64,000 nt of DNA from Blautia sp. (GTDB lineage Bacteria > Bacillota > Clostridia > Lachnospirales > Lachnospiraceae). The notes under the pieces were generated by a model, which worked only from the letters and a program-made list of their open reading frames with translations, searched no databases and was not told the origin of the DNA. Position 1 is the stretch's first letter. Each line of letters begins with the position of its first letter. A program made the position numbers and the translations under genes. Below are positions 40,824 through 50,833 of the stretch, piece after piece. Location: the NCBI GenBank assembly GCA_021772055.1, contig JAETNR010000022.1:1-64000 (forward strand), read 5' to 3'.

Positions 40824-41627
40824 ATGAAACATAAAATAATGGCAATGTTTCTGGCATCTGTTTTGACAGCGGGAATCCTGACCGGCTGCGGAGATGACTC
40901 TTCAAAAACAAATACAACGGAAAAGACTTCTTCCGAAAGCAATGAAGCAGACAATGCAGTGTCTTCGGATGCAGTAGATGAAGAAGAAGCGGTTGCTGCC
41001 GGATTTACAGACGGAGAAGAAGACAGCGGTGAAGCACCGGAAGAGACTGCCGGGGAGGATGAAGAAATCCTTGGAGAGGAAGACAATTCCGGGACAGATA
41101 CCACCGTTTTGGATACGGATACAGAGCTTTCCGGAAAGCATCATGCAGAAATCGTGATCAAGGATTACGGCCAGATTGACGTGGAGCTGGATGCAGACGC
41201 AGCACCTCTCACAGTTACGAATTTTGTGAAGCTGGTACAGGAAGGCTTTTATGACGGACTGACCTTCCACCGCATTATGGACGGCTTTATGATGCAGGGC
41301 GGTGATCCGCTGGGGAATGGAACCGGAGGTTCTGAAGAAACCGTGAAAGGGGAATTTTCAGAAAACGGTGTGAAGAATGACCTTTCTCATACCAGGGGCG
41401 CGATCTCCATGGCACGTTCCAGTGCAATGGACAGCGCAAGCTCCCAGTTCTTTATCGTACAGTCTGACAGCACATTCCTGGATGGAAAGTATGCGGCATT
41501 TGGCTATGTAACCGAAGGAATGGATATTGTAGATAAGATCTGCAAGGATGCCAGTCCTACGGACGATAACGGAACGATCCCTGCCAGTAATCAGCCTGTG
41601 ATTGAGAGCATTACAATTGTAGATTAA
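40824..41627 (+). CDS. peptidyl-prolyl isomerase lipoprotein (cyclophilin type)
   Basis: The 267-residue protein has a lipoprotein signal with the acylated Cys22 in LTGC. A long acidic Asp/Glu/Ser linker (about 25-105) and a cyclophilin domain (about 108-267) follow. The domain has FHRIMDGFMMQGGDP, ISMARS, SQFFIVQ and the closing AFGYVTEGMDIVD. It would help fold secreted proteins on the outer membrane face. GGAGG lies 8 bases before the ATG at 40824. The acidic linker is typical of Lachnospiraceae homologues. Confidence 0.93.
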   Translation: MKHKIMAMFLASVLTAGILTGCGDDSSKTNTTEKTSSESNEADNAVSSDAVDEEEAVAAGFTDGEEDSGEAPEETAGEDEEILGEEDNSGTDTTVLDTDTELSGKHHAEIVIKDYGQIDVELDADAAPLTVTNFVKLVQEGFYDGLTFHRIMDGFMMQGGDPLGNGTGGSEETVKGEFSENGVKNDLSHTRGAISMARSSAMDSASSQFFIVQSDSTFLDGKYAAFGYVTEGMDIVDKICKDASPTDDNGTIPASNQPVIESITIVD

Positions 41628-41632
41628 GAGCG

Positions 41633-41660
41633 AAGAATCCTGCATGGCAGGATTCTTTCT
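41633..41660 (+). terminator. Rho-independent terminator
   Basis: AAGAATCCTGC (41633-41643) and GCAGGATTCTT (41647-41657) form an 11-bp stem with a 3-base loop, then TCTTATC. Confidence 0.8.
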
Positions 41661-41696
41661 TATCATAAGAAAACAGGGAAGAAAAGAGAACATAGG

Positions 41697-42452
41697 ATGC
41701 AAAGTATCAAAGAAATCAAGCAGGAAATCGCAGAGGCAGGCATGGAAGAATATGCTGCCCTTTATGAAAAGTACAGCACAGATGAGAGAAGCGGCGTGCA
41801 AAAACTGCTGGAACAATGCAGAAAAAAAGAGCAGGCATTCCTGGCAGAGCAGAAACGTACGGAAGAAATGAAAAAATATGAGCACCAGTATGAGCATCTT
41901 GGCTATCTGTGCGGAATCGACGAGGTGGGGCGGGGGCCTTTGGCAGGTCCTGTGGTTGCCTGTGCAGTCATTCTTCCAAAAGACTGTGACATTTTGTATC
42001 TGAACGATTCCAAACAGCTTACTGCCAAAATGCGGGAGAAACTCTATGAGATTATTCTGGAAAAGGCTGTTTCGGTAGGAATCGGTGCGGTCAGCCCGGG
42101 AAGAATTGATGAGATCAATATTCTGCAGGCAACTTATGAAGCCATGCGGGAGGCAATCAGTAAGCTGAAGGTTGTGCCTCAGCTTCTTTTGAATGATGCG
42201 GTGACGATTCCGGAAGTGATCATTCCCCAGGTGCCCATCATCAAAGGGGATGCCAAAAGCGTTTCCATTGCGGCTGCAAGCATTGTGGCAAAGGTGACCA
42301 GGGACCGAATGATGGAGGAGTATGATAAGCTCATGCCTGAGTACGGCTTTGCCTCCAATAAGGGATATGGTTCCGCTTCCCATATAGAAGCTATCAAAAA
42401 ATACGGTCCAAGTCCTATCCACAGGGCAACCTTTATCAAAAATTTCATCTAA
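41697..42452 (+). CDS. rnhB: ribonuclease HII
   Basis: The 251-residue protein has a helical N-terminal extension (residues 1-68) and the RNase HII core CGIDEVGRGPLAGPVVACAVI, with catalytic Asp75 and Glu76. It also has NDSKQLTAKMREKL, the SIAAASIVAKVTRDR loop and the ending SNKGYGSASHIEAIKKYGPSPIHR. It removes single ribonucleotides from DNA. With rnhA at 29938 the organism has both types. The next gene, yraN, lies 44 bases on. Confidence 0.95.
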   Translation: MQSIKEIKQEIAEAGMEEYAALYEKYSTDERSGVQKLLEQCRKKEQAFLAEQKRTEEMKKYEHQYEHLGYLCGIDEVGRGPLAGPVVACAVILPKDCDILYLNDSKQLTAKMREKLYEIILEKAVSVGIGAVSPGRIDEINILQATYEAMREAISKLKVVPQLLLNDAVTIPEVIIPQVPIIKGDAKSVSIAAASIVAKVTRDRMMEEYDKLMPEYGFASNKGYGSASHIEAIKKYGPSPIHRATFIKNFI

Positions 42453-42496
42453 ATACAAAAGAAGCCTACATAGAATAAAAAGAGTGAAAGTATCGG

Positions 42497-42850
42497 ATGA
42501 ATAAACGAGCTGTTGGGCACTGTTATGAAGAGAAGGCTGCTGAATATCTGAAAGCCCGGGGTGTACAGATCCTGGAACAGAATTTCCGGTGTAAAACAGG
42601 AGAAGTGGATCTGATCGGAAAAGAGGGAGCCTATCTGGTATTTATTGAAGTAAAGTACCGTCTGAGCAAACGAAACGGCTACGCAGCAGAAGCTGTGAAT
42701 CATAAAAAACAGCAGATCATCAGCCGTGTGGCAAATTTTTATCTGCTCAGGCATTTTCAAAGCCAGGAGATTCCCTGCAGGTTTGATGTGATAGCCTTTG
42801 ACGGGGAAGAAATCCGCTGGTATCGAAATGCATTTGAATACTGCCCGTAA
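42497..42850 (+). CDS. yraN: YraN family endonuclease-like protein
   Basis: The 117-residue protein starts RAVGHCYEEKAAEYLKARG and shows the nuclease-fold block KTGEVDLIGKEGAYLVFIEVKYR (Asp and E-x-K), as in YraN/UPF0102. It usually follows rnhB in Clostridia, as here. The role is not firmly known; a Holliday-junction or restriction-like nuclease fold is suggested by the motif. Confidence 0.9.
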   Translation: MNKRAVGHCYEEKAAEYLKARGVQILEQNFRCKTGEVDLIGKEGAYLVFIEVKYRLSKRNGYAAEAVNHKKQQIISRVANFYLLRHFQSQEIPCRFDVIAFDGEEIRWYRNAFEYCP

Positions 42851-42895
42851 AACGGCCGGGGAACCGGAAAACCACCAGTGATTCAGGAGGAATCT

Positions 42896-43747
42896 ATGAA
42901 TATAAAATGGCATGAGGAACATCAGGAAAAAATGATGGTTCAGGAAAAAATGGGGGTAACTTATCTTACGTATCCTCGGTTTAACCGTATGAAGGAATAT
43001 GTCCACTGCTTTTCCACCCGACTGGGAGGAGTCAGTGAGGGAATTTATCAGTCCATGAATTTAAGCTTCACAAGGGGAGACAAAGAAGAAGCGGTGATGG
43101 AGAATTACAGGCGTCTGGGGGCTGCCCTTGGCTTTGCCCCGGAGGATATCGTAACCTCCAATCAGACCCACACCACCAATGTCCGTGTGGTAACGGATGC
43201 AGACAGGGGATGCGGGGTGACAAAACCAAGGAAGTTTGAAGACGTAGATGGGATGGTGACCAATATTCCTGGAATCGTCCTTGCTACTTTTTATGCAGAC
43301 TGCGTTCCTCTTTATTTCATTGATCCGGTTCATAAAGCCATTGGTCTTTCCCATTCCGGGTGGAGAGGGACTGCAGAACGAATGGGAAGATCCACTGTAG
43401 AAAAAATGAAACAGGAATACGGAAGTGACCCTTCCATGATTTATGCGGCAATCGGACCGTCTATCTGTCAGGATTGCTATGAGGTCAGCGAGGATGTGAT
43501 CCTGGAATTTCAGAAAGCCTTTGCTAAAGAACACTGGTCCTCCCTGTATTACAAAAAGCCTGACGGCAAATACCAGCTGGATCTGTGGAGGGCAAATAAG
43601 ATCGTCCTGTTGGAAACCGGTATTCTGGAGTCTCATATTTCCATGCCAAATCTCTGCACCTGCTGCAATCCGGACTTCCTTTTTTCCCACAGAGCTTCCC
43701 ACGGCAAAAGGGGAAACCTGGGCGCATTTCTTGGAATCCGTTCCTGA
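42896..43747 (+). CDS. pgeF: peptidoglycan editing factor PgeF (YfiH/purine nucleoside phosphorylase-like)
   Basis: The 283-residue protein has the YfiH/DUF152 signature: CFSTRLGGVSEG, SNQTHTTNV, ATFYADCVPLYF, GLSHSGWRGTAERM and a metal-binding CTCCNPDFLFSHRASHGKRG. Relatives act on nucleosides and prevent wrong amino acids in peptidoglycan. The ATG at 42896 follows AGGAGG; the longer frame from 42878 has no site. It shares an apparent transcript with rnhB and yraN and ends at a strong terminator. Confidence 0.92.
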   Translation: MNIKWHEEHQEKMMVQEKMGVTYLTYPRFNRMKEYVHCFSTRLGGVSEGIYQSMNLSFTRGDKEEAVMENYRRLGAALGFAPEDIVTSNQTHTTNVRVVTDADRGCGVTKPRKFEDVDGMVTNIPGIVLATFYADCVPLYFIDPVHKAIGLSHSGWRGTAERMGRSTVEKMKQEYGSDPSMIYAAIGPSICQDCYEVSEDVILEFQKAFAKEHWSSLYYKKPDGKYQLDLWRANKIVLLETGILESHISMPNLCTCCNPDFLFSHRASHGKRGNLGAFLGIRS

Positions 43748-43764
43748 TAAGACATTTTATCATA

Positions 43765-43798
43765 AAAAAACTCCTGAAAGTCAAGTCAGGAGTTTTTT
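43765..43798. terminator. bidirectional terminator
   Basis: AAAAAACTCCTGA (43765-43777) pairs with TCAGGAGTTTTTT (43786-43798), between convergent pgeF and prs. Confidence 0.92.
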
Positions 43799-43802
43799 GC
43801 GA

Positions 43803-44975
43803 TTATTTATTGTTTACCTTTTTGATCAATTCGTAGATCTTATCATTGCTGGAACGAACCTTCTCAACAGAAACATCGTGATTGATGATATCAATAATGC
43901 TTGCCAGGTATTTGCTCATATTCGCCTCAATGTAGTAAGGCTTGGTGAGCAGGGCTGGAAGGCGGTAGTTCAGGTTAGTGGTAATCACCCTGTCCAGCCA
44001 GCCTTTTTCATAATATTCATCAAACTTCTTCAGGCCGTCCGTAAACAGGCCGTAAGTGGTACAGATAAATACACGGTTGGCTTTACGCTCTTTAATCTGT
44101 TTCGCCACATCCAGCATACTTTCTCCTGAGGAAATCATGTCGTCAATGATTACAACATCCTTTCCTTCTACGGAATCCCCCAGAAACTCATGGGCTACGA
44201 TGGGGTTCTTGCCGTTGACGATGGTAGAATAATCGCGGCGCTTATAGAACATACCCATATCCACACCAAGAATATTGGAGAAATAGACAGCTCTGGACAT
44301 CGCGCCCTCATCCGGGCTGATGATCATCAGATGGTCATTGTCCATCTTGAAATTGGGAACATTTTTTACTAAAGCTTTCAAAAATTGATAAGTAGGGAAA
44401 AAGTTGTCAAACCCGTTCAGCGGAATGGAGTTTTGTACGCGGGGGTCATGGGCATCAAATGTAATAAAATTGGAAACCCCCATATCACTTAATTCTTTCA
44501 GTGCCAGTGCACAGTCTAAGGATTCTCTTTTGGAACGTCTGTGCTGGCGGCCTTCATAAAGGAAGGGCATGATGACATTGATTCTGTGGGCTTTGCCTGT
44601 AGCAGCGGATATGATTCTCTTTAAATCCTGATAATGGTTGTCCGGAGACATATGGTTTTCGTGGCCGCATACAGTATAAGTCTGGCTATAGTTGGTTACA
44701 TCTACCATAATATAAAGATCTGTTCCGCGGACAGATTCTTTGATATATCCCTTGCCTTCGCCGGTTCCGAAACGGACGCATTCACATTCCACCAGGAAAG
44801 ATTCCTCACTGTATCCCTGGGGGATGATGCTGAGCTGCTTTCTGGCTACCAGCTCTCTGCGGAATTTTACCAGCTTTTTATCCACCTCGAGGGCAAGATC
44901 CTGACAGCCTGCAAGAGCAGCGATGCGAATGGGTGCAACCGGAAGGGATTTCTCAAGTAACTCTATATTCGGCAT
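43803..44975 (-). CDS. prs: ribose-phosphate pyrophosphokinase, long variant
   Basis: The 390-residue protein makes PRPP from ribose 5-phosphate and ATP. It is the longer Clostridial type: AALAGCQDLALEVDKKL, then NHYQDLKRIISAA, LMIISPDEGAMSRAV and the PRPP loop VVIIDDMISSGESM. The start at 44975 follows AGGAGG; the longer frame to 45059 has no site. Compared with standard 315-residue enzymes it carries extra segments around EECVRFGTGEGKGYIKES. It lies alone. Confidence 0.9.
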   Translation of the reverse strand: MPNIELLEKSLPVAPIRIAALAGCQDLALEVDKKLVKFRRELVARKQLSIIPQGYSEESFLVECECVRFGTGEGKGYIKESVRGTDLYIMVDVTNYSQTYTVCGHENHMSPDNHYQDLKRIISAATGKAHRINVIMPFLYEGRQHRRSKRESLDCALALKELSDMGVSNFITFDAHDPRVQNSIPLNGFDNFFPTYQFLKALVKNVPNFKMDNDHLMIISPDEGAMSRAVYFSNILGVDMGMFYKRRDYSTIVNGKNPIVAHEFLGDSVEGKDVVIIDDMISSGESMLDVAKQIKERKANRVFICTTYGLFTDGLKKFDEYYEKGWLDRVITTNLNYRLPALLTKPYYIEANMSKYLASIIDIINHDVSVEKVRSSNDKIYELIKKVNNK

Positions 44976-45150
44976 AATATTCCTCCTAAGTAAACAAGTT
45001 TTATTTGAAAATAGAATCGTATCTATTACATTTATAACATTTGCCCTAAATCTCGTCAAGGAATTTATTGCTTTTTACACGCAAAGTTGTTATTATAAAT
45101 GAAGCAAAAACTCATGGGGCGGCCGCCCCTGTTTGATTATGGAGTAAAAA

Positions 45151-46533
45151 ATGAAAGAAAAAAAGCATGTGATCTCCAGGGTACTTCCCGGCAGTATTGG
45201 GGAGGAACTGGAGCTGGAGGCGGGAGATATCCTGCTTAGCGTCAATGAAAAAGAAATAGAGGATGTGTTTGATTACCGCTACCTGATGAACGAGGAATAC
45301 GTGGTGCTCCTGGTGGAGAAGAAAGACGGCGAGGTCTGGGAACTGGAAGTGGAAAAGGAATATGAAGAAGACTTAGGCGTCGAGTTTGAGAATGGATTGA
45401 TGGATGATTACCGTACCTGCTCCAATCACTGCCTGTTCTGTTTCATAGACCAGATGCCCCCCGGAATGCGAAAGACCCTTTATTTTAAAGATGACGATTC
45501 CCGCCTGTCCTTCCTGCAGGGAAACTATGTGACACTGACCAATATGAGTGACCATGATATTGACAGGATCATTCATTACCATCTGGAGCCCATCAATATT
45601 TCTTTTCAGACCATGAACCCGGAACTTCGGTGCAGGATGCTGCATAACCGTTTTGCGGGGGATGCCCTTTCCAAGGTGGACCGGCTTTATGAGGCAGGCA
45701 TCACCATGAACGGTCAGATCGTGCTCTGCAAAGGAATCAACGACGGGGAAGAGCTTGCGTACAGCCTTTCGAAGCTTTCCACCTATGCCCCTCTTTTGGA
45801 AAGTGTATCCGTTGTTCCTGTGGGCTTGACAAAATATCGTGAAGGGTTGTATCCTTTACAGGCATTTACCAGGGAGGATGCCAGGAAGGTGATTCGCCAG
45901 ATCGAACTCTGGCAGGAGAAAATGAAGAAACTGCATGGCATTCATTTTGTCCATGCATCAGATGAATGGTATATTCTGGCAGGATGGGAGCTTCCGGAGG
46001 AGGATACTTACGACGGATATCTTCAGCTTGAAAACGGCGTGGGGATGCTGCGGCTTTTGGAAACGGAAGTGAAGGAGGCTCTTCGGGAGCGTACAGGCGA
46101 TGGCCGAAAGGGGCATGTAACCCTTGCCACCGGAAAGCTTGCAGGACCTTACCTTACAAAGTATGCCGAAGAAATCAGCCGGAAATTTCCCCATGTGCAG
46201 ATTGATGTCAGGATCATTGCCAATCATTTTTTCGGAGAAATGATCACGGTATCAGGACTGATCACAGGAAGAGATCTGATAGAACAGCTTTCCCGTACGG
46301 AGCTTGGAGAACGGGTTCTTCTTCCCTGTAATATGCTGCGGGACGGAGAGAATGTATTTCTGGATGATGTAAGTATCCCGGAACTTTCCAAAGCCCTTGG
46401 CAGAGAAATTGTCATTGTAGACGAAAGCGGGGCAGATCTGGTTTCCGCCATTCTTGACCCGCAGGAACATAAACCATTGAAAAGGAGACAAATATATGAG
46501 CAAACCGGTAGTTGCCATTGTGGGCAGGCCTAA
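45151..46533 (+). CDS. DUF512 radical-SAM-like protein with PDZ domain
   Basis: The 460-residue protein opens with a PDZ-like domain ([25 protein letters not shown]). A radical-SAM-type cluster motif [14 protein letters not shown] lies at about residue 90, and the DUF512 domain follows (about 250-440, [19 protein letters not shown] and [21 protein letters not shown]). Family members are widespread in Firmicutes; the reaction is unknown. The stop is 38 bases inside der, so the two genes overlap and are probably cotranslated, hinting at a role in ribosome assembly. The C-terminal GSCHCGQA may be metal-binding. Confidence 0.85.
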   Translation: MKEKKHVISRVLPGSIGEELELEAGDILLSVNEKEIEDVFDYRYLMNEEYVVLLVEKKDGEVWELEVEKEYEEDLGVEFENGLMDDYRTCSNHCLFCFIDQMPPGMRKTLYFKDDDSRLSFLQGNYVTLTNMSDHDIDRIIHYHLEPINISFQTMNPELRCRMLHNRFAGDALSKVDRLYEAGITMNGQIVLCKGINDGEELAYSLSKLSTYAPLLESVSVVPVGLTKYREGLYPLQAFTREDARKVIRQIELWQEKMKKLHGIHFVHASDEWYILAGWELPEEDTYDGYLQLENGVGMLRLLETEVKEALRERTGDGRKGHVTLATGKLAGPYLTKYAEEISRKFPHVQIDVRIIANHFFGEMITVSGLITGRDLIEQLSRTELGERVLLPCNMLRDGENVFLDDVSIPELSKALGREIVIVDESGADLVSAILDPQEHKPLKRRQIYEQTGSCHCGQA

Positions 46534-47827
46534 TGTGGGCAAATCCACTTTGTTTAACGCTCTGGCAGGAGAGATGATCTCCATTGTAAAGGATACGCCG
46601 GGTGTGACCAGAGACAGGATCTACGCAGATGTCACATGGCTGGATAAATCTTTTACCCTGATTGATACAGGCGGTATTGAGCCGGAAAGCAGGGATATCA
46701 TCCTCTCCCAGATGAGAGAGCAGGCACAGATTGCCATTGATACGGCGGATGTGATCATTTTTATTACAGATGTACATCAGGGACTTGTGGATGCGGATTC
46801 CAAAGTTGCGGACATGCTCCGCAGGAGCGGAAAGCCGGTGGTCCTGGTGGTAAATAAAGTGGACAGTGTCCAGAAATTTATGATGGATGTCTATGAATTT
46901 TATAATCTGGGTATCGGAGAGCCCATTCCCATTTCTGCGGCAAACCGCATGGGAATCGGAGATATGCTGGATGAGGTAGTGAAAGAATTTCCGGAGAATG
47001 CAGAAACGGATGAGGAGGATGACATTCCTAAGATCGCAGTGGTGGGCAAGCCGAATGTAGGAAAATCTTCCCTGGTAAACAAGCTTCTGGGCGAAGACAG
47101 GGTGATCGTATCGGATATTGCAGGAACCACAAGAGATGCTATTGATACAAAGGTGAAGTGGCAGGGACGGGACTACGTATTCATCGATACCGCAGGTCTT
47201 CGGCGGAAAGGAAAAGTGAAGGAGGAAATCGAACGCTATAGCGTCATTCGTACCGTAACCGCAGTGGAGCGGGCAAACGTGGTGGTGATCATGATCGATG
47301 CCACAGAGGGCGTGACAGAACAGGATGCCAAGATCGCCGGAATTGCCCACGAACGTGGCAAGGGCGTGATCATTGCAGTGAATAAGTGGGATGCCATTGA
47401 GAAGGACGATAAGACCATTTATAAGCACACCAACCGTATCCGTGAGGTGCTTGCCTATATGCCTTATGCAGAATTGGTGTTTATTTCTGCAAAAACAGGC
47501 CTTCGCATCAACCGGCTTTTTGAGACGATCGATGCGGTGATTGAAAACCAGACCCTGCGTATTCAGACGGGTGTTTTAAATGAGATTCTTTCCGAAGCGG
47601 TTGCCATGCAGCAGCCTCCTTCCGACAGGGGCAGACGCCTGAAAATTTACTATATGACTCAGGTTTCGGTACGCCCGCCCACATTTGTGATTTTTGTAAA
47701 TGACAAAGAACTGATGCATTTTTCTTATACCAGATATATTGAGAATAAAATCCGTGATGCCTTTGGCTTTGGCGGAACTTCACTGAAATTTATCATTCGT
47801 GAGCGCGGAGGAAAGGATGAGGTATAA
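46496..47827 (+). CDS. der: ribosome biogenesis GTPase Der (EngA)
   Basis: The 443-residue protein has two GTPase domains in tandem: GRPNVGKST with DTPGVTRDR and DTGG at the N-terminus, and GKPNVGKSS with TAGLRR and NKWD in the middle. A C-terminal KH-like domain ends in [13 protein letters not shown]. It helps assemble the 50S subunit. It starts inside the DUF512 gene (ATG at 46496 with AAGGAGA 7 bases before) and overlaps plsY by one base. Confidence 0.97.
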   Translation: MSKPVVAIVGRPNVGKSTLFNALAGEMISIVKDTPGVTRDRIYADVTWLDKSFTLIDTGGIEPESRDIILSQMREQAQIAIDTADVIIFITDVHQGLVDADSKVADMLRRSGKPVVLVVNKVDSVQKFMMDVYEFYNLGIGEPIPISAANRMGIGDMLDEVVKEFPENAETDEEDDIPKIAVVGKPNVGKSSLVNKLLGEDRVIVSDIAGTTRDAIDTKVKWQGRDYVFIDTAGLRRKGKVKEEIERYSVIRTVTAVERANVVVIMIDATEGVTEQDAKIAGIAHERGKGVIIAVNKWDAIEKDDKTIYKHTNRIREVLAYMPYAELVFISAKTGLRINRLFETIDAVIENQTLRIQTGVLNEILSEAVAMQQPPSDRGRRLKIYYMTQVSVRPPTFVIFVNDKELMHFSYTRYIENKIRDAFGFGGTSLKFIIRERGGKDEV

Positions 47828-48480
47828 TGGAACGGCTTGTTTGTTTGGCAATCGGGTATGTGTGCGGACTTTTTCAGACTTCCTATATTATCGGAAAAAT
47901 GTATAAGACAGATATCCGGCAGCACGGAAGCGGAAATGCAGGTACGACCAATGCCCTTCGCACGTTCGGAAAAAAGGCGGGTGCAATCACTCTTCTTGGT
48001 GATCTTTTGAAGTGCATGATTGCCATCTGGATCGTAAAGGCGCTGTTTCGAAATAATTATGGAGATATCCTCCCTCTGCTTAGTCTGTATGCTGCAGCCG
48101 GATGTATTCTGGGACATAATTTCCCGTTTTATCTGAATTTTCGGGGAGGCAAAGGGGTTGCGGCATCTGTAGGGCTGATTCTTGCGTTTGATTTCAGAAT
48201 TTTTCTTATCTGCGCGGTGATTTTTTTCGGGCTGTTTTTTGCCACCCATTTTGTATCGCTGTGTTCTCTTTGTTCGTATGGAGCTGCATTGGTGATCATG
48301 GTGATTTTCGGGGAACTGGGCCGCTATGGCATGGACAGGCCTCATACTCTGGAAATGTACGGAGTAATGGCTGCCCTGACGATCCTGGCATTTTACCGCC
48401 ACAGAGCCAACATTACACGGCTTTTAAACGGAACAGAAAATAAGATTTTCCTCGGAAGCAAATCCGGGAAGAAAGATTAA
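47827..48480 (+). CDS. plsY: glycerol-3-phosphate acyltransferase PlsY
   Basis: The 217-residue membrane protein has five helices and the three PlsY motifs: GSGNAGTTNALRTFG, GHNFPFYLNFRGGKGVA and the late YRHRANITRLL. It transfers acyl from acyl phosphate to glycerol 3-phosphate in phospholipid synthesis. It begins on the last base of der (TAATG) and is followed by gpsA, the enzyme that makes its substrate. Confidence 0.96.
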   Translation: MERLVCLAIGYVCGLFQTSYIIGKMYKTDIRQHGSGNAGTTNALRTFGKKAGAITLLGDLLKCMIAIWIVKALFRNNYGDILPLLSLYAAAGCILGHNFPFYLNFRGGKGVAASVGLILAFDFRIFLICAVIFFGLFFATHFVSLCSLCSYGAALVIMVIFGELGRYGMDRPHTLEMYGVMAALTILAFYRHRANITRLLNGTENKIFLGSKSGKKD

Positions 48481-48491
48481 GAGGTATGGAT

Positions 48492-49502
48492 ATGGCAAAA
48501 ATCAGTGTGCTTGGAGCAGGAAGCTGGGGAACCGCATTGGCTCTTCTTCTTCATAACAATGGACATGAGGTACTTTTGTGGTCTACACTTTCGGATGAAG
48601 TAAAAATGCTGAATGAAAAGCGGGAGCATGAATCCAAGCTTCCGGGAGTAAAGCTTCCGGAAGAAATCCTCATTACCGCAGATCTGAATGCTGCTTTGAA
48701 AGAGCCGGATGTGGTAGTGCTTGCAGTACCGTCGCCTTTTACAAGAAGTACGGCGCACAGGATGGCGCCTCTTGTGCATGACGGGCAGAAGATCGTCAAT
48801 GTGGCAAAGGGAATTGAAGAGAAGACGCTGATGACTTTAAGCGAAATCATTGAAGAGGAAATTCCCAATGGGGATGTCTGCGTGCTTTCAGGACCAAGCC
48901 ATGCGGAGGAGGTTGGACGGGGTCTTCCCACTACCTGCGTGATCAGCGCAAAAACAAGAGAGAGCGCGGAATATCTGCAGGGACTTTTTATGAGTCCTTT
49001 GTTCCGTGTATACATCACACCGGATATGCTTGGGGTGGAGCTTGGCGCTTCCCTGAAAAATGTAATCGCCCTGGCTGCCGGAACAGCGGATGGCCTTGGA
49101 TATGGAGATAATACCAAAGCTGCTTTGATCACCAGAGGGATTGCCGAGATTGCCCGTTTGGGAATTAAGATGGGCGCCAAGGCGGAAACATTCTGCGGCC
49201 TGTCCGGAATCGGCGATCTGATCGTTACCTGTGCAAGTGTGCACAGCCGCAACCGCAAGGCAGGGTATCTGATTGGAAAAGGCTATACCATGCAGGAAGC
49301 GATGGATGAAGTAAAGATGGTGGTAGAGGGCGTTTATTCCGCAAAGGCTGCAAAGGGACTTGCGGAAAAATACCAGGTGGAGATGCCGATCATTGAAGAG
49401 GTGAACAAGGTGCTTTTTGAAGGAAAATCTGCTTCTGAGGCAGTGATTGATCTGATGCTGCGGGATAAGAAACTGGAAACGCCGCAGCTGCCCTGGGAAT
49501 AG
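48492..49502 (+). CDS. gpsA: glycerol-3-phosphate dehydrogenase [NAD(P)+]
   Basis: The 336-residue protein has the dinucleotide loop VLGAGSWGTALA, the VPSPFTRST loop, LSGPSHAEEV, the catalytic-site block GASLKNVIALAAGTADGLGYGDNTKAALITRG and VHSRNRKAGYLIG. It reduces dihydroxyacetone phosphate for lipid head-groups, feeding PlsY next door. The ATG at 48492 is taken because AAGAGGT lies 6 bases upstream; the ATG at 48486 would be too close. Confidence 0.95.
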   Translation: MAKISVLGAGSWGTALALLLHNNGHEVLLWSTLSDEVKMLNEKREHESKLPGVKLPEEILITADLNAALKEPDVVVLAVPSPFTRSTAHRMAPLVHDGQKIVNVAKGIEEKTLMTLSEIIEEEIPNGDVCVLSGPSHAEEVGRGLPTTCVISAKTRESAEYLQGLFMSPLFRVYITPDMLGVELGASLKNVIALAAGTADGLGYGDNTKAALITRGIAEIARLGIKMGAKAETFCGLSGIGDLIVTCASVHSRNRKAGYLIGKGYTMQEAMDEVKMVVEGVYSAKAAKGLAEKYQVEMPIIEEVNKVLFEGKSASEAVIDLMLRDKKLETPQLPWE

Positions 49503-49540
49503 ATTGAGACGGCAGCAGTTTTGGAAAAAAGCAATAGAAA

Positions 49541-49585
49541 AAGCCGTGCAGCGCAGAAATGCTTCTGTGCTTCGCGGCTTGCTTT
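49541..49585 (+). terminator. hairpin after gpsA, probable terminator
   Basis: AAGCCG pairs with CGGCTT around a second stem AGCGCAGAA/TTCTGTGCT, followed by GCTTTA. It ends the DUF512-der-plsY-gpsA run. Confidence 0.6.
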
Positions 49586-49617
49586 ATGCCTTGCGGATCA
49601 ACAGGGGCAACGGAAAT

Positions 49618-50451
49618 TCAGAATTTTATATCCCGCAGGTCTTCCGGAATGCTGGCGCTTCGGTAATTCTGGTTCATGGTATCCAGGATTGCCATATCCT
49701 CCTCTTCAATAGAGAAATCAAAGATGCGGCTGTTGCTTAAAATCCTGTCGGGATTGACAGATTTCGGGATAACGGAGATTCCCTTCTGTACAGCCCAGCG
49801 AAGTCCGATCTGAGCTGGAGTCCGGGCATATTTCGTCGCAAGGACACAGGTAATATCGTGATCCAGATAGGCACCTCTGGCAAGAGGCGCATAAGCCTGT
49901 ACATGGATGCCGTTGGACTGGCAGTAATCAATCAGTTCTTTGTTATAAAAAAGAGGATGGCATTCAATCTGATTGACTGCAGGTACAATGCCGGAGACTG
50001 TTTTCAGCTCTTCCAGGTGTCGGATCTCAAAATTACTGACGCCGATGGAACGGGCACGGCCGGAATCCAGAATTCCCTCCAGTTCCTTCCAGGTGCTGAG
50101 ATAACAGCCTGGCACAGGCCAGTGAATGAGATACAGATCCACATAATCTAAGCGGAGACGTTCCAGACTTCGCTCAAAAGCCCCCCGGACATCTCCCAGA
50201 CGCTGGGCTGTGTTCCAGATCTTGGCAGTAATAAAAAGATCCTTACGGGGAACTCCGCAGGCGGCAATGCCTTTTCCTACACTTTCTTCATTTTTGTAAA
50301 CAGACGCCGTATCGATCAGGCGGTAGCCTGCCTGGACAGCAGCGGCAATTGCTGATTCTGCTTCACCGGTTCCTGTTGCTTTATAGGTTCCAAGCCCAAG
50401 GAGGGGCATTTCTTTGTCTGTATTTAAGTAAATAGAATTTTTCAAGGTCAT
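49618..50451 (-). CDS. aldo/keto reductase
   Basis: The 277-residue protein has the AKR signatures GYRLIDTASVYKNEESVGKG, LDYVDLYLIHWP, the substrate/cofactor block IGVSNFEIRHLEEL, VNQIECHPLF and GISVIPKSVNPDRI. The tetrad Asp, Tyr, Lys and His is all visible. It reduces small aldehydes or ketones with NADPH; the physiological substrate is unknown. The ATG at 50451 follows GGGAGG; the longer frame to 50493 has no site. Confidence 0.94.
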   Translation of the reverse strand: MTLKNSIYLNTDKEMPLLGLGTYKATGTGEAESAIAAAVQAGYRLIDTASVYKNEESVGKGIAACGVPRKDLFITAKIWNTAQRLGDVRGAFERSLERLRLDYVDLYLIHWPVPGCYLSTWKELEGILDSGRARSIGVSNFEIRHLEELKTVSGIVPAVNQIECHPLFYNKELIDYCQSNGIHVQAYAPLARGAYLDHDITCVLATKYARTPAQIGLRWAVQKGISVIPKSVNPDRILSNSRIFDFSIEEEDMAILDTMNQNYRSASIPEDLRDIKF

Positions 50452-50833
50452 TCCTCCCAGATAATCATATATCGCATTACCACAGTATACCATAGAATTA
50501 TGAAGGAAGAAACATCAATTCTATTACAAATTTAATACAGTTCGTATTATGGTTATATTTCCTCTCTCTCCCTCCTGTGAAAATAGCAACTGCATTGTTA
50601 AAAAACAGACGAACAGATTGACGCTTTACCATATTAATGGAAAAAAAGACAAATATTATCAATGAACGGCAAAAATATTGGTGCTTTTTTAGGATAATTT
50701 ACGATTATAACCTTGATAATCATTTTGGAAAGATGTATAATGATATAAATTGATAAAATATTGTCATGTCAAAAATTACCTGATATTGTGATTTGAATGG
50801 AAATGATATAATTGAGAAAGAGAGGATAGTCCC
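50452..50833 (+). other. AT-rich intergenic region before the CO dehydrogenase cluster
   Basis: It holds the promoter listed next and two related 9-10 base motifs, ATATTGTCA (50758-50766) and ATATTGTGA (50784-50792), downstream of that promoter, possibly operators. An imperfect palindrome AATAC-AGTTC-GTATT lies at about 50533-50547. No gene was seen. Confidence 0.45.
50713..50741 (+). promoter_or_regulatory. promoter of the nickel-handling / acs cluster
   Basis: TTGATA (50713-50718), a 17-base spacer and TATAAT (50736-50741). A second TATAAT at 50807-50812 has no good -35 box. The GATAATCATTTT sequence overlapping the -35 box resembles a half Fur box. Confidence 0.7.
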
